64,000 nt of DNA from Coriobacteriaceae bacterium AF08-21 (lineage in GTDB: Bacteria; Actinomycetota; Coriobacteriia; Coriobacteriales; Coriobacteriaceae). Position 1 is the stretch's first letter. Every line of letters starts with the position of its first letter. The stretch lies in the NCBI GenBank assembly GCA_027687465.1, contig JAQCQR010000001.1, forward strand, positions 170,155 through 234,154. The letters run 5' to 3'. The position numbers and the translations under genes are program-made. Positions 40,147-50,180 of this stretch are shown piece by piece. The notes beneath the pieces were generated by a model. That model did no database searches and was not told the origin of the DNA. It worked only from the letters and a program-made list of their open reading frames with translations.

Positions 40147-41859
40147 CTACTCCTGCTCGGACTCCTCAGCCTGCTTACGGCTGCGGATGAGGTGCGCCAC
40201 ACCGATGCACAGCACCGCGCCACCAGCGATCCAAGTGAAGGTCACACCGTTGAGGCCGGTGAGGGGAAGGCCAACCTGCTTGGTATCACCAACGGTGATG
40301 TTGAAGGTGCCATCATCGGTGTTAATAAGGGTGCCTTCTTTGAAATCAAGCTTGTTATCGCCAACCTTTCCGGCACTTGTATCGTTGAGACCGGCGATAA
40401 TCTTGTCGCCCTGGTTCTTAGGATCAAGCGTGCCAGCGAGCCCAGTAAGGCCGGCACCCGGATCATCGGCGGTCATGGTCGGCTTGATCTCGAAGGTGAA
40501 GGGGTCGACCGCAGTGTAACCAGAGGGGGCAGAAGTCTCCTTGACGGTGTAGACACCGGCATCGAGACCGGTAAGCGTAATGACGCCCTGCCTGTTCGTT
40601 GAAAGAACAACCTCGGTGTCACTCAATGTGCCGTCATCCTTGACATATTTAACGTCTTTGCTGCTCTCGTCTCCTTGGGTCGTAATGGTGAACTGGGCAT
40701 TTTCAAGTGCCTTCTCGGTACCCAAATCGACCTTGTTGATCTTGAGGCCGTAGGTATAGTCCTTGACCGTGTCAGGGACGGTCTGACCTCGTGTCGAAGT
40801 CATAGGGTTGTTGGAGTAGTGAAGCGTTACGGTGTTGAGGTTGCCCTCTTTGCTGTTATTCAAGCCAACAACGGCACTATCATTAATCCGTGCAGTATAG
40901 GAAACGACGATGCAGGAGTCCTTGGTGACGCCAGCGACGTTCTTCAGGTTATCGCAGGTCCACGTCGTCGTCTTGCTGCCATCGGCGGCAGCCTTGGCGG
41001 TCGACGGCGTGAAATAATTGGTGATATCCGTGACCTTCGCGTGATTGAGATCGGCCTTCGCGACATCCTTGTTCGCATACAGGTAGACCTTCGCGGCGCC
41101 CTGCAGCGTCAGGCCCTTGGAGATCTGGTCGGAGAACTGATAGTAATATGTGTTGTACTTGTCGAAGTTCTCGGCGACGGTGCCGTAGAGGTTGTACGTC
41201 ACGTCCTGGCCGATTTGGGAGTCGGCGGCATCGCACTCATTGTTATCGGCATCGCTCACGATCTTCTTCTCGACGGTGGGGATTCCCGTTTTCTCGGTTA
41301 CTTTAACGGGTGTGTCACCCACGACAGTGAAGATGGGGGACGTGCCTGCCTCGCCCTCTCCGATGGTGTCAGCTTTGGTCACAAAGAGCCAGTAACCGTG
41401 CTCAAGACCGGAAACGGTTTTGTTGTTCGTAGTAGCGCGTGTGGCAAGACCGTCTACGGCGTCAGCAATCTTGTACGCAGCGGAATCAGGCGCCACGCAG
41501 GTCGTAGCATCGGTTCCCTTTACCTCATTCGTGATCCAGTCCGCGGCGTCCTGGGCGGTCGTTCCCGTATAGGACTTGTCCTCTGCGTTGATGACGCCCT
41601 CGACAGCATTCTGCACCTCTGTGTTTACCCACGCGATGTTGCTGACTTTCCCACCGTCAACATCGGCCTTAAAGATCTGATAGCCCTCGAACTCGGTAGT
41701 GTTGCCCTTAACGTTCGTGATGGTCACCGAGCCATTCGCAGTCTCAGCACCCTCCGCAGCAAACGCCATACTCACCGGGGCCATGACTCCACCGAAGCTC
41801 AGGGCTGCGGTGAGGCCAGCGGTTACTGCCAGGCGTGCGATGTTCTTGCTCATGCTCAT
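40147..41859 (-). CDS. LPxTG major pilin (backbone) subunit
   Basis: A 570-residue surface protein: signal peptide (residues 1 to ~34, ending SMAFA-AEG), Ig/CnaB-like domains able to form isopeptide bonds, a pilin-like Lys in VEKKIV, an E-box YTVKETSAPSGYTA, and the sorting signal LPLTG at about 531 followed by a membrane span and RSRKQ. SpaA/fimbrial isopeptide type D2 features. ATG 41859 has GGAGGAAAAGAAG upstream. Last pilin gene before the operon terminator, as usual for an abundant backbone. Confidence 0.9.
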   Translation of the reverse strand: MSMSKNIARLAVTAGLTAALSFGGVMAPVSMAFAAEGAETANGSVTITNVKGNTTEFEGYQIFKADVDGGKVSNIAWVNTEVQNAVEGVINAEDKSYTGTTAQDAADWITNEVKGTDATTCVAPDSAAYKIADAVDGLATRATTNNKTVSGLEHGYWLFVTKADTIGEGEAGTSPIFTVVGDTPVKVTEKTGIPTVEKKIVSDADNNECDAADSQIGQDVTYNLYGTVAENFDKYNTYYYQFSDQISKGLTLQGAAKVYLYANKDVAKADLNHAKVTDITNYFTPSTAKAAADGSKTTTWTCDNLKNVAGVTKDSCIVVSYTARINDSAVVGLNNSKEGNLNTVTLHYSNNPMTSTRGQTVPDTVKDYTYGLKINKVDLGTEKALENAQFTITTQGDESSKDVKYVKDDGTLSDTEVVLSTNRQGVITLTGLDAGVYTVKETSAPSGYTAVDPFTFEIKPTMTADDPGAGLTGLAGTLDPKNQGDKIIAGLNDTSAGKVGDNKLDFKEGTLINTDDGTFNITVGDTKQVGLPLTGLNGVTFTWIAGGAVLCIGVAHLIRSRKQAEESEQE

Positions 41860-41967
41860 CTTCTTTTCCTCCATTTTCCGGTTGGTTCTCATTCGATCGG
41901 TCATCATCTGTCTGTGTCTTAGCATCTACTTCGCTACGTCTCGCCCCGCTCTCTGTGGGGCTGCCAG

Positions 41968-43635
41968 CTACTCTTTATGGCTGCCACCTCCCCGCTTGAC
42001 CAGGAGCGCGGCCACGATGAGCGCGGCTCCGGCGACCGCTGCGGCGGCCGCGGCGTACATTGCCATATCGCCAGTCGAGGGCATAAAGCCTCCGGTGGTA
42101 ATGCTAGGGGGTGTGCCGGTGGGCGTGTTGATGAGCGACGCCTCCAGGCTGCCCGTCGACCCGTCCGCGCTGTCGGCGCGCAGGGGCGACTCGGCCGTGA
42201 TGGTGAGCTTGGGCTTGGCGGCGGCCACCTGGTCGACGTCCAGACCCTCGGCCTTGACCGTCACGGAGCGCGTGCCCTCAAAGGCGGTGTAGCCCTTGGG
42301 CGCCTTGAGCTCGCAGACCTCCAGCTTGCCCGAGTCCACGCCCGAGACGGTCACGCGGCCGTCCTCGCCCGTGGTGACGGTGGCCTTGCCCTCCGCATCC
42401 CACGTGCCGTCGGCCGCCAGCGTGCGACCGCGGTCGTCGGCGATGCTCAGGACCGCCCCGGCAAGCGGCTTGTCGCCGTCGCTGCTGCGCTTGGTGAGCG
42501 CGAGATCCCAGGTGTAGGCGCACGCGTCGTCGCTCGGCGTGCGGGTGAAGCCGGCGTCGCCGGACTGGTCGGCAAAGGGAGAGCGCGGGTAGCACAGGTA
42601 GGCCTCGTTGGGGTTGCCCTTCGCGATGCCGTGGTTGCATGCGCTGTTGAGCGGCGCGTTGTACACGGCGACCACGCGGGCGCCCGCGGTGAAGGCGTCG
42701 GCCCCGCCGAGCGCGGCGATCAGGTCGCCGGTGCGCACGGTGAAGGTTCCGTCCGCCGCTATCTTGGTGGCGCACTGGGCCGTGATGTCGGTCCAACCCT
42801 TCGCGGGCTCGGTGCCGACGCGGCCGTCCTTGTCGGCCGAGACGGCGTCGAAGCCGCCGTCCGCGCCCGCCGCCACGTACACGCGCATGCTCGCGGCCAC
42901 CTTGGAGGGGTCGAGCCCCGCGCCCATGGTGTCGACGAACCGCACCGCATAGGTGTCGTAGGCGGTGAGCCCGGCCGGGACCGTGGCAGAGAGACGCCAG
43001 TACAGGTCGTCTGCGACCGTGGCGTCGGCGGCCTTCTGCCAGGCGGCGGTGCTGTCCTCCAGCACATGCTTGGACACCTTGGGGGTCGCGGCCTTGGGCT
43101 TGACAGTGACGGCGCCGCCGCCCACCAGGGCCATGATCGGCGCGGTGCCGACCTCGCCCTGGGCGATGGCGTCGTCGTCGGCGACGATGAGCCAGTAGCC
43201 GCTAGGCAGCTTGGCCGCCGTGCCCGCGTTAAGGGCCACGGACACGGCGCCAGAGCTCTGGAGGGAACGAGCGAGCTGTGCGCTCAGCGCGCCCGTAAGG
43301 TGGGAATCGGTGTTGAGCCACTCGGCAGCTTTCTGCGCGGTGGTCTGGGAATTGGGCATGCCGGCGCTGTGCAGCACAGGCAGCGCGGCGTCGCGCACGG
43401 CGTCGCTTGCCCAGACAAGGTCGGTGAAGGTCTTGGCGTCGCTGTCGCCGTCGACGACGTTGGCGCTAAAGATCTGGTAGGCATCGTAGCTGCTCGCCAC
43501 GGTGCCGCTCACCGTGATGGAACCGGTCGAAGTCGGCGCGGCCTGCGCGGAAGCGGGGAACACAACCGCGCAGGTGCCGATCAGGAGGGCAAGCAGCGCA
43601 AACAAGATCGGGAAGGAGCAAACTTTCTTATTCAC
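41968..43635 (-). CDS. LPxTG-like pilin subunit (ancillary or basal)
   Basis: A 555-residue pilin paralogue with a signal peptide (FALLALLIGTCAVVFPASAQA), CnaB-type domains, an E-box-like VCELKAPKGYTAF and a variant sorting signal MPSTG at about 518 followed by a membrane helix and KRGGGSHKE. GTG 43635 overlaps the end of the tip gene by 8 bases with GGGAGG upstream, so it is translationally coupled. Shares domain order with the major pilin (both begin with SITVSG/SVTIT ... YQIF). Confidence 0.88.
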   Translation of the reverse strand: MNKKVCSFPILFALLALLIGTCAVVFPASAQAAPTSTGSITVSGTVASSYDAYQIFSANVVDGDSDAKTFTDLVWASDAVRDAALPVLHSAGMPNSQTTAQKAAEWLNTDSHLTGALSAQLARSLQSSGAVSVALNAGTAAKLPSGYWLIVADDDAIAQGEVGTAPIMALVGGGAVTVKPKAATPKVSKHVLEDSTAAWQKAADATVADDLYWRLSATVPAGLTAYDTYAVRFVDTMGAGLDPSKVAASMRVYVAAGADGGFDAVSADKDGRVGTEPAKGWTDITAQCATKIAADGTFTVRTGDLIAALGGADAFTAGARVVAVYNAPLNSACNHGIAKGNPNEAYLCYPRSPFADQSGDAGFTRTPSDDACAYTWDLALTKRSSDGDKPLAGAVLSIADDRGRTLAADGTWDAEGKATVTTGEDGRVTVSGVDSGKLEVCELKAPKGYTAFEGTRSVTVKAEGLDVDQVAAAKPKLTITAESPLRADSADGSTGSLEASLINTPTGTPPSITTGGFMPSTGDMAMYAAAAAAVAGAALIVAALLVKRGGGSHKE

Positions 43636-46600
43636 GACGCTCGCCTCCCTTCGCATTCGCCTTGCGACGAATGTGCATCCAGACCGCAGCAGCGCAAAGC
43701 ACCGCCGCGCCGGCAAGGTACGTCAGAGTGACGCCCGACATACCAGAAAGGGGCAGAGTGGTGGAGTAGGTGTTGGTGAAGGTGGGGCCGTGCTCATTGG
43801 GATTGTTACTGTTAAAGACAATGGGCTCCTGGTCGTCGATAGGATTACCGCCAGCGTCCTGGATCTTGGTGTAGGTTACCTTGGTGGCCTTGATTGTTCC
43901 GTCTTTTTGGTCCGTCATTGTGACATCAAATCGATAGACCGACTCGTCGTACTTGTAGTTCGTAAACGGCGTGGTCGGCCGCTGTTCGCGAACGTAATAA
44001 GGAAAGGTTTTGCTCGCACCGCGACCCGTGGAGTCGGACGCGAGTTTTTCGAGGTCTTTTAGTTCGTACTTAATCTCGTCGAAGCTTAAGGTCTGGGACT
44101 TACCAGCGTCGGTCTTGGTCGACTTATTCTGAACGTTCTTCGTGAACTCTTTGTCGGTCGCAAGCTGAAGCGTAAACTCCTTCATCTCGCCGCCCTCAAC
44201 GACCTTAGTCGCCTTAGGAGTCCAGGAGCCGCTGGAGGTGTACGGAGTGTACTCGTTGGTGAAAGTCGTTGAGCTATCTTTGCAGGCAATTGGATAATAG
44301 TCATCGCTCTTCTGCAAGTTGTCCCATGATTTTGTGACACTCCACATCCCAGATGACTTGTCGAGTTCATGCTTGGTCACTTCGACCTTTTCAATCGTGT
44401 AGTTATGGATTTTGAGAGCTATCTGTACGTTCGGCTCGTTCTTTTTCGGAACAGTCATGAGCTCGGTCGGGTTATCCTTGGCGCTTACCACAATCTCATA
44501 CACAGCGGAGTCGTACGTGATACCGGGTTCAGCGCCGGAATCTTCGACCAAGTAGTATGTGATAGTGGTTGTGTCAGCTGTACCACTCGTTGCGAACAGT
44601 TCATCAAGATCAAACGTGATGTTACCGCTTGCGTCATTTTTTGCAGTTCCTACCTCAGTGCAAGCGTCGCGATTGAATGTTGCGCTAGCCAAAGGGTCGG
44701 TTGAGTCCTTGCGGTAGACCCTAAAGGTAAACTGATTCTCTTCGAGCTTCTCGTTCACATTTGTCTGCGAATTACGTAGCACCTTGGTCGCCTTGAGCTT
44801 GAGGCTCGGATAGACATACGTGTCCTCAGGCGCGCCCATGTACAGGTCGCCGTTCGACATGATGCCGCCGCCATGGTCCCAGGAATAGTTGCCGGTGATG
44901 AACGTTGTCGCAACTTTTTGCGCATTGATCGCGGCTTCGTCTTGAGCTGTAACACCCGAGCTCAGGCCGATGCTTTTATATACCTGCACGCCACCGTTAG
45001 CGGGGATAGTAATGGCTTGCGTAAGCTCTTTACTTCCCTTGTATTTGGCGTCACCGCCGCCAAGCATTTTGCCAATCACCGCCGCGATCGGGGTCTTATG
45101 ATCCTCCGCCGCAAGGAAGAAGTCCGCGTGGCCGTTTTCGCGAAACTCTTTGGCATTGTAGGCGTCAGTATCCTGGTTCTTTTTGTGGTCAAGGCCTTCG
45201 TAGCCACCAGCGGATAGGTGAGGGGTGCCTTCGTTACCGCTATTCTTTTCAGAATTATAATCAGCTTTTGCGTCCTGCTGATCTTTGGCAGACGAATTGC
45301 CAAAGATTGCTGTGCCCTCAGTGTTCGTTACCAACGTCTTGCCCGTAGGGCAGACTGCAACGCCACCGCCATAGCCGCCAGCGGTATTGGCGCTAATGTA
45401 CGAGTTATATATGAATAGCCTACCAGCAGTCTTCTCCTTGCCCAAATCCGAGTTTCCCTGGACAAAGATACCGCCTCCGCCCCAGTCAAAGCGAGACATG
45501 CAAGAGTTATTAGTGATGTAGACTGGGCTATCGTTTGACGACCCATTTATCATCGCGTCAACCATCTGGCCCACTCGAATGCCAGCACCTTCAGATCGGT
45601 AGCTCACGTTAGAGGCAATAATTCCTCCCGTGATTTTCAGCCACGCCATACCCGTACGGGATTGCTCATTACGGTCGACATCCGTGACATAAACACCGCC
45701 GCCGGCTTCCTTGGAGTAGTTGCCGGTAATCCGGCCGCCCGAAATGGTGACATGAGTACCGTTTCTAGCGGCAAGTCCAGCGCCGCCATGATTGCCATAA
45801 CCATCTTTGCCACAGAAATTGGCATATTTATTGTTAGTGATGTAGCCACCGGAAACAGTGACGCTGCCGCCTTCGGCCATGATGCCGCCGCCGAATCCAG
45901 TGCCAGAAGGAAGTGTGCTGTTGCCGGAGATTACGCCACCAGTTATGGTGACCGTGGAACCTCCAGCATACACACCGCCGCCACTAGGAGCGCTGTTGCC
46001 GGCAATTACGCCACCGGTCAGTTTTAGGGTCGAGGCCTTACCTTTATCGTTGGACACCTTAATGCCCGCGCCCACACCCGAGCTAGAAGCGCCACACACA
46101 TAGCCACCGCTCATGTTGACGGTAGAGCCGTTCTCGGCATAGATGAGGTTGCCAACATTGCAATTATACTGTTGGGTAATTACACCGTTATCAAGATTAA
46201 ACGTACCGCCCGCATAAACGTTGATGAGCCTCATCGTGGAGCCGGCAGCGGTACCCACGATGGCACCGTTGATGCTGACCTCGTGCCTATAGAGAGTCTC
46301 GGTTGTCCCCGTACCGCTCGGCGTCGATTCGGTCACGTAATACGTGAGTTTGGTCGGAATGCCAGAGCTGGTGTCGTAGTCCATCGAGGCAACTCGCCCA
46401 TTATTGTCGCCATCCGAAGTCTGCTTTTGATCAGACCCTTGGTTAGAATCTTTAACTGTAAGCGCCGCGTTATTGGTGATGTTGAAGAGCGGCTTATTTG
46501 AATTGTCGCCCGAATGCGTGATTTTATGGCCGCTTAAGTCCAGCGTTATATTGCTGCCGCTCTTCTCAAGTTTGATTTCGCCGGGATAGTCGATATCGTT

Positions 46601-47064
46601 TGCAAGCTCAAAGCTAACAGCTTGATTTTCCCCAACGCCCTGAAGCTTATCTCGCAATTCACCGCCATTAGCAATAGCCGTGGCTGCTTCTTCGTTCTCC
46701 GCAGCTTCTTCGGCTACCGAGACAGTGCCATCGTCGACCACTTCATTATCTTCTGCCTGCGACTCGTCCTTGGGCTGCTCCTCCGGTTGGGCATCGCCCA
46801 CGCCGTTTTCGACATCGTCACTATTCTGGTTTTCGGTATCCCCGTTGTTGGTGTTGTCTACATCAGTAGGCTTACTTGAGGAACCCCCCCCATCACAGCT
46901 TCCTCAGCAGAACCCGTCTGGGAATCGTTGGCAATGGCCTGCGAGATCGGAGGCATGACGAGCGACAGTACCAGGCTCAAAACGGAGGCTCCGCACAAAA
47001 CGCCTGCCAGTACACGGCGCGTCGCTTTATTACTTTGCTTAGATTTGTCTGAATTTGCTTTCAT
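43628..47064 (-). CDS. Pilus tip adhesin, frame broken at a G8 tract (phase-variable candidate)
   Basis: The signal-peptide part (47064-46884: ATRRVLAGVLCGASVLSLVL ... ISQAIA) and the mature part (46883-43628, 1057 codons open from 46801) are in different frames. With eight G at 46891-46884 translation stops after 68 codons; nine G give one 1145-residue protein. Mature domains: acidic Glu/Asp-rich segment, right-handed beta-helix with repeats of the GGGVYAGGSTVTITGGVISGN type, FctA/Spy0128-like pilin domain (ENQFTFRVYRKDS), a second beta domain, and sorting signal LPLSG. Start ATG 47064 with GGGGAGGAG. First gene of the pilin operon. Confidence 0.88.
46884..46891 (-). repeat. Poly-G (G8) tract in the tip adhesin gene
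   Basis: Eight G on the coding strand just after the signal-peptide region. One-base gain or two-base loss joins the two frames exactly. Such tracts mutate by slipped-strand mispairing and switch surface proteins on and off; a sequencing length error is the alternative. Confidence 0.85.
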
Positions 47065-47518
47065 CGATGTCTCCTCCCCAAGAGACCGCGATCCTGCTCT
47101 TTCACCATCAAACTTGGGCGCGCAACCTATAATTGCTCGCGCTCGATATGCATATTATTATTCTTTGTTTAAACAGCGCAAGGCTAACAATGTCAATTTT
47201 ACTTCGCGTTGCCTTAACTTCTTGACAATTATTCAAACTATGCGTTGTTTTTCGAGGGTTAAATTTCGGAAAGACGCTGGTAAACTCGTTAGCAAATCTA
47301 GATAAATGACACTTTACCATTGTTTGTACAACATTTTGTTTTAACCCGCTCAATCTGTGAACGGTCAAAATTGCGCCGTGAATGACAGTATATCTACCTG
47401 CAAATATTAGTTTTGAGCTAATTGGTCAATTACTGCACAACCAGCGTGTGCCGACATGTTCATACATCGACACTTGAATGACATCGTATGTTACCGGCTG
47501 CAAATCTCCTCGCTAAAA
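47065..47518. other. AT-rich upstream region of the pilus operon
   Basis: A 454-base AT-rich gap with no gene. It contains the pilus promoter (47168-47196) and no other element that I recognise. Confidence 0.6.
47168..47196 (-). promoter_or_regulatory. Pilus operon promoter
   Basis: TTGACA (47196-47191), a 17-base spacer and TTTAAA (47173-47168) on the minus strand, giving a leader of about 95 bases before ATG 47064. Confidence 0.7.
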
Positions 47519-47550
47519 AAGCGTTCCAACAATCGACTGTTGGAACGCTT
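47519..47550 (-). terminator. Terminator of the HAD phosphatase gene
   Basis: AAGCGTTCCAAC / GTTGGAACGCTT, a 12-bp stem with an 8-base loop, followed on the minus strand by a T6 run, about 50 bases after the stop codon. Confidence 0.88.
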
Positions 47551-47558
47551 GGAAAACC

Positions 47559-47587
47559 ACCACAAAGGCGCTCTGCCCTCTTTGTGG
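47559..47587. repeat. CCACAAAGG palindrome, copy near 47.5 kb
   Basis: CCACAAAGG paired with CTTTGTGG around a short loop, preceded by ACCA. Related copies are at 48519 and 50088. Confidence 0.7.
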
Positions 47588-47600
47588 CTGCCCCCAGGCG

Positions 47601-48422
47601 CTACAGAAGATGTTCCTCGATAAAGATCGCAATGCCGTCTTTGTCGTTGCTGGCGGTTACAAAATCGGCGGCGGCACGAGTGGCGTCGCTGCCATTTGCC
47701 ATGGCCACGCCCACGCCGGCGTCAGCCACCATGCAGGTGTCGTTGTCCGCATCGCCAAACACGCAGATGTCCTGGAGCTCCATGTCGTTGAGCTCCGCCA
47801 CGCGCACAAGGCCGCGCGTCTTGGACACGCGCGGATCCATGAACTCGTAGAGCCGCTGCGTGGTTTGCAGAGCCGCCGCCTTAACAGTATCATCGGCAAA
47901 CGTCAATGCTCGCTCAATCACCCGCGGCATTACCTCGGGCGCCATGGTAAACATCACCTTGGGCTGCGGCTCGCGCAAAAACTCGGCGAAATCGACCACC
48001 TGGTAGGGCACGCCGTCGACGCGCGACAGGTGCTCGACGCATGCGTTGCTCTCGGGCACGTAGAACACGCCGTCTCGGGGGCAGACGGGCGTTGCCGGAA
48101 GGTCCGCCATGTGCTTGCAGATGCGCGCGATGGTCTCGCCCGACAGCGGATAGCTCAGCTCGTTGATGTCGTGCGCGCGGTCGATGACCTCGGCACCACC
48201 GCAGCCCACGAGCACGTCCACCAAGCCTTCGATGCCCCAGAGCTCGTACATGGCCTCGGTCGCGTGGGCGTCGCGCCCGGTGCACAGGCCAAAGAGCACG
48301 CCGCGCTCGCGCAGGGCGCGGATCGCCGCCACGGTGCGCGGGGACACCGTGTGCCGGCTCGTGAGCAGCGTACCGTCGATATCGCAGAACACGGCTTTGA
48401 TGTGGCTGAAGGTGGCGTCCAT
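47601..48422 (-). CDS. HAD-superfamily (Cof-type) phosphatase
   Basis: A 273-residue cytosolic phosphatase. Motif I is VFCDIDGTLL (nucleophile and acid Asp), motif II near LCTGRDAHAT, motif III Lys before the end, and motif IV CVFGDADNDTCMV. The large C2B cap fits sugar-phosphate or pyridoxal-phosphate hydrolases of the Cof family; the substrate cannot be told. ATG 48422 follows AGAAAGGCCCCC. Confidence 0.9.
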   Translation of the reverse strand: MDATFSHIKAVFCDIDGTLLTSRHTVSPRTVAAIRALRERGVLFGLCTGRDAHATEAMYELWGIEGLVDVLVGCGGAEVIDRAHDINELSYPLSGETIARICKHMADLPATPVCPRDGVFYVPESNACVEHLSRVDGVPYQVVDFAEFLREPQPKVMFTMAPEVMPRVIERALTFADDTVKAAALQTTQRLYEFMDPRVSKTRGLVRVAELNDMELQDICVFGDADNDTCMVADAGVGVAMANGSDATRAAADFVTASNDKDGIAIFIEEHLL

Positions 48423-48518
48423 GGGGGCCTTTCTGAGTTGTGCGGCGGTGTGGGGTGTATTCGCAAACGGCGTACATGGTATACCAAGGCACAGGCGCGG
48501 CCCGTCAAAGCAAAAACC

Positions 48519-48547
48519 ACCACAAAGGTGCCTGGCCCCCTTTGTGG
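48519..48547. repeat. CCACAAAGG palindrome, copy near 48.5 kb
   Basis: CCACAAAGG-TGCCTGGCCCC-CCTTTGTGG, directly followed by a 61-bp palindromic repeat at 48571, both between the HAD and MFS genes. Confidence 0.75.
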
Positions 48548-48570
48548 GGGAAGTGGCGTTTGTGGGCCAA

Positions 48571-48631
48571 ACCATCACAACATTCGATGTTTTTCGGCAA
48601 AATCGCGATTTTCATCGAATGTTGTGATGGT
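48571..48631. repeat. 61-bp palindromic intergenic repeat, copy 2
   Basis: Arms ACCATCACAACATTCGATG / CATCGAATGTTGTGATGGT. It ends 3 bases from the MFS stop codon and could serve as its terminator. Confidence 0.9.
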
Positions 48632-48633
48632 CT

Positions 48634-49914
48634 TTACTGCCTTGCGGCACGATCAAAATGCCGGCGCCCAAACAGCAGCAACGCCGCGGGGACTGCCGTC
48701 ACGACCATGCCTGCTCCGATGAGCGTCTGCTGCACGCCAAACGTCGCCGCCAGCCACGGAGCAATCGCCAGCGGGGCCACGCCAGCGAACATATTGCCAA
48801 AGCCCATGACCGAATTGACGCGACCAAGCTGCTCGAGCGGCGCCGTCGTTTGCACGATGGTGTTGTGGAGCGGGTTGACGACACCCCAAGCTATGCCCAG
48901 GGCGATCTGGCCGACGAGGGCCACGCCCACGTACGGTGTCCCCACATAGAGCAGACTTCCCAGGCCCACGGACATGAGCGCCACGAGCAGTGTTTTAAGG
49001 TTGACCAGGTGCGGTGGCAAGCGGAGCGCGAGCACGGCACCCAGCACCGCGCCGACACCGCTGGCCGACGAGAGCCAGCCCATCCACTCAACACCGACGT
49101 GCAGGACATCGCGATAGAAAAACGACTCGAGCGGATCGAAGGCTCCGTAGCCAAAGTTCGAAAGAAAAATGATGCAGAAAAGTAGCGCGAGGACGCTGTT
49201 GGTGAAGACTGTCTTGATGCTGGCTGCGAAGGTGGCGCGGGCGGACGTGCTGGGGTTGGAGCTTTGTCCCGCACGCTCCCCTTCCTCTGCCGAATCGGCA
49301 TCCGCATCCCCGGCGACATGGCTGGTCTGCGGCCTAAAGCCCCAACCGACGACGAACGCCAGCACGGTAAAGAGCATCATAAGCACAAACACCGCGCGCG
49401 ACGACGCAGCCGCCGCGACAAAGCCGCCCAACGTGGGTCCGACGATAATACTCACGTTTGAGAACATGGCGATGGCGGAATTGATGTCTTTGAGCTCGAC
49501 AGGATCGTCGGTGAGGTAGGCCGGATAGGACGTGGCAATGGGCTGGGCGAATCCCATCGTAAAGCCCAGAAACACCGCGCCGAGCAGGACGACGCCGGTC
49601 GCGCTACCAAAGGCGATGATTGCCGTGCCAGTTGCAAGCGTGCCGACGATGCTCAGCAAGAAATGGTGGCGCGGACCCCATGCGTCGAGCGCAGCGCCGC
49701 CCGCAAAGGATCCCAGGATCACAAATACATTCATAAACAGGACGGCCAGCGATGTCGCGACGACCGAGGCATCGTCTGCATAGGTGAGTGTTCCGATAAC
49801 GCCGATAAAATAACTGGTCTGAAACCCGGTGTAGATGAGAAAGCGCATCGCCACCAGGCGCTTGGCCTGCACGGACAGCGACGAGCGGACTTTTGGGAAT
49901 ACAAGCGTAGGCAT
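48634..49914 (-). CDS. MFS transporter
   Basis: A 426-residue permease with about twelve membrane spans in two halves separated by a charged loop (DADADSAEEGERAGQSSNPS). Motif-A-like GGAALDAWGPRHHFLL lies between helices 2 and 3. It resembles drug or unspecific efflux permeases (MFS_3 type). GGAGCACCC precedes ATG 49914. Confidence 0.9.
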   Translation of the reverse strand: MPTLVFPKVRSSLSVQAKRLVAMRFLIYTGFQTSYFIGVIGTLTYADDASVVATSLAVLFMNVFVILGSFAGGAALDAWGPRHHFLLSIVGTLATGTAIIAFGSATGVVLLGAVFLGFTMGFAQPIATSYPAYLTDDPVELKDINSAIAMFSNVSIIVGPTLGGFVAAAASSRAVFVLMMLFTVLAFVVGWGFRPQTSHVAGDADADSAEEGERAGQSSNPSTSARATFAASIKTVFTNSVLALLFCIIFLSNFGYGAFDPLESFFYRDVLHVGVEWMGWLSSASGVGAVLGAVLALRLPPHLVNLKTLLVALMSVGLGSLLYVGTPYVGVALVGQIALGIAWGVVNPLHNTIVQTTAPLEQLGRVNSVMGFGNMFAGVAPLAIAPWLAATFGVQQTLIGAGMVVTAVPAALLLFGRRHFDRAARQ

Positions 49915-50042
49915 GGGTGCTCCTTATCGCATACGAATAGCGGGCAGCGGCCATTCATCCGCTGTCCATTGGCTCAATCTATCCGTATGCCTGACTAGGG
50001 TCGCATCGAACCCCTTCCGTCTTTCCGCCCAGCATGAACTAC

Positions 50043-50120
50043 TTGGTAGATTTTAAGGCATGTCCCAAAAATCTACCAAAGAAAAAACCACCACAAAGGT
50101 GCCTGGCCCCTTTGTGGTGG
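50043..50120. repeat. Two adjacent palindromes upstream of the MFS gene
   Basis: TTGGTAGATTTT / AAAATCTACCAA (50043-50079) and CCACCACAAAGG / CCTTTGTGGTGG (50088-50120). The second is the best-preserved copy of the CCACAAAGG family. The gap 49915-50178 holds no gene. Confidence 0.8.
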
Positions 50121-50139
50121 AAGTGACGTCTGCCCAGAT

Positions 50140-50180
50140 AAAACCCGCTAAAACAAACCTGTCCCTTTTTGGCGGGTTTT
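50140..50180 (-). terminator. Terminator of the molybdopterin operon
   Basis: AAAACCCGC pairs with GCGGGTTTT around a 23-base loop immediately at the stop codon of the MoaC-MobB gene. Confidence 0.65.

Noticed and set aside
41977..43731. Plus-strand open frame of 584 codons over the second pilin gene
   Set aside because: It is the antisense of a gene with signal peptide, E-box and sorting signal. It has Arg/Gly/His-rich shadow composition and no ribosome site.
43628..46801. Tip adhesin read as a stand-alone protein starting near 46801
   Set aside because: That start lacks a ribosome site and a signal peptide, although the protein has a sortase signal. The in-phase signal peptide is found just upstream across the G8 tract.
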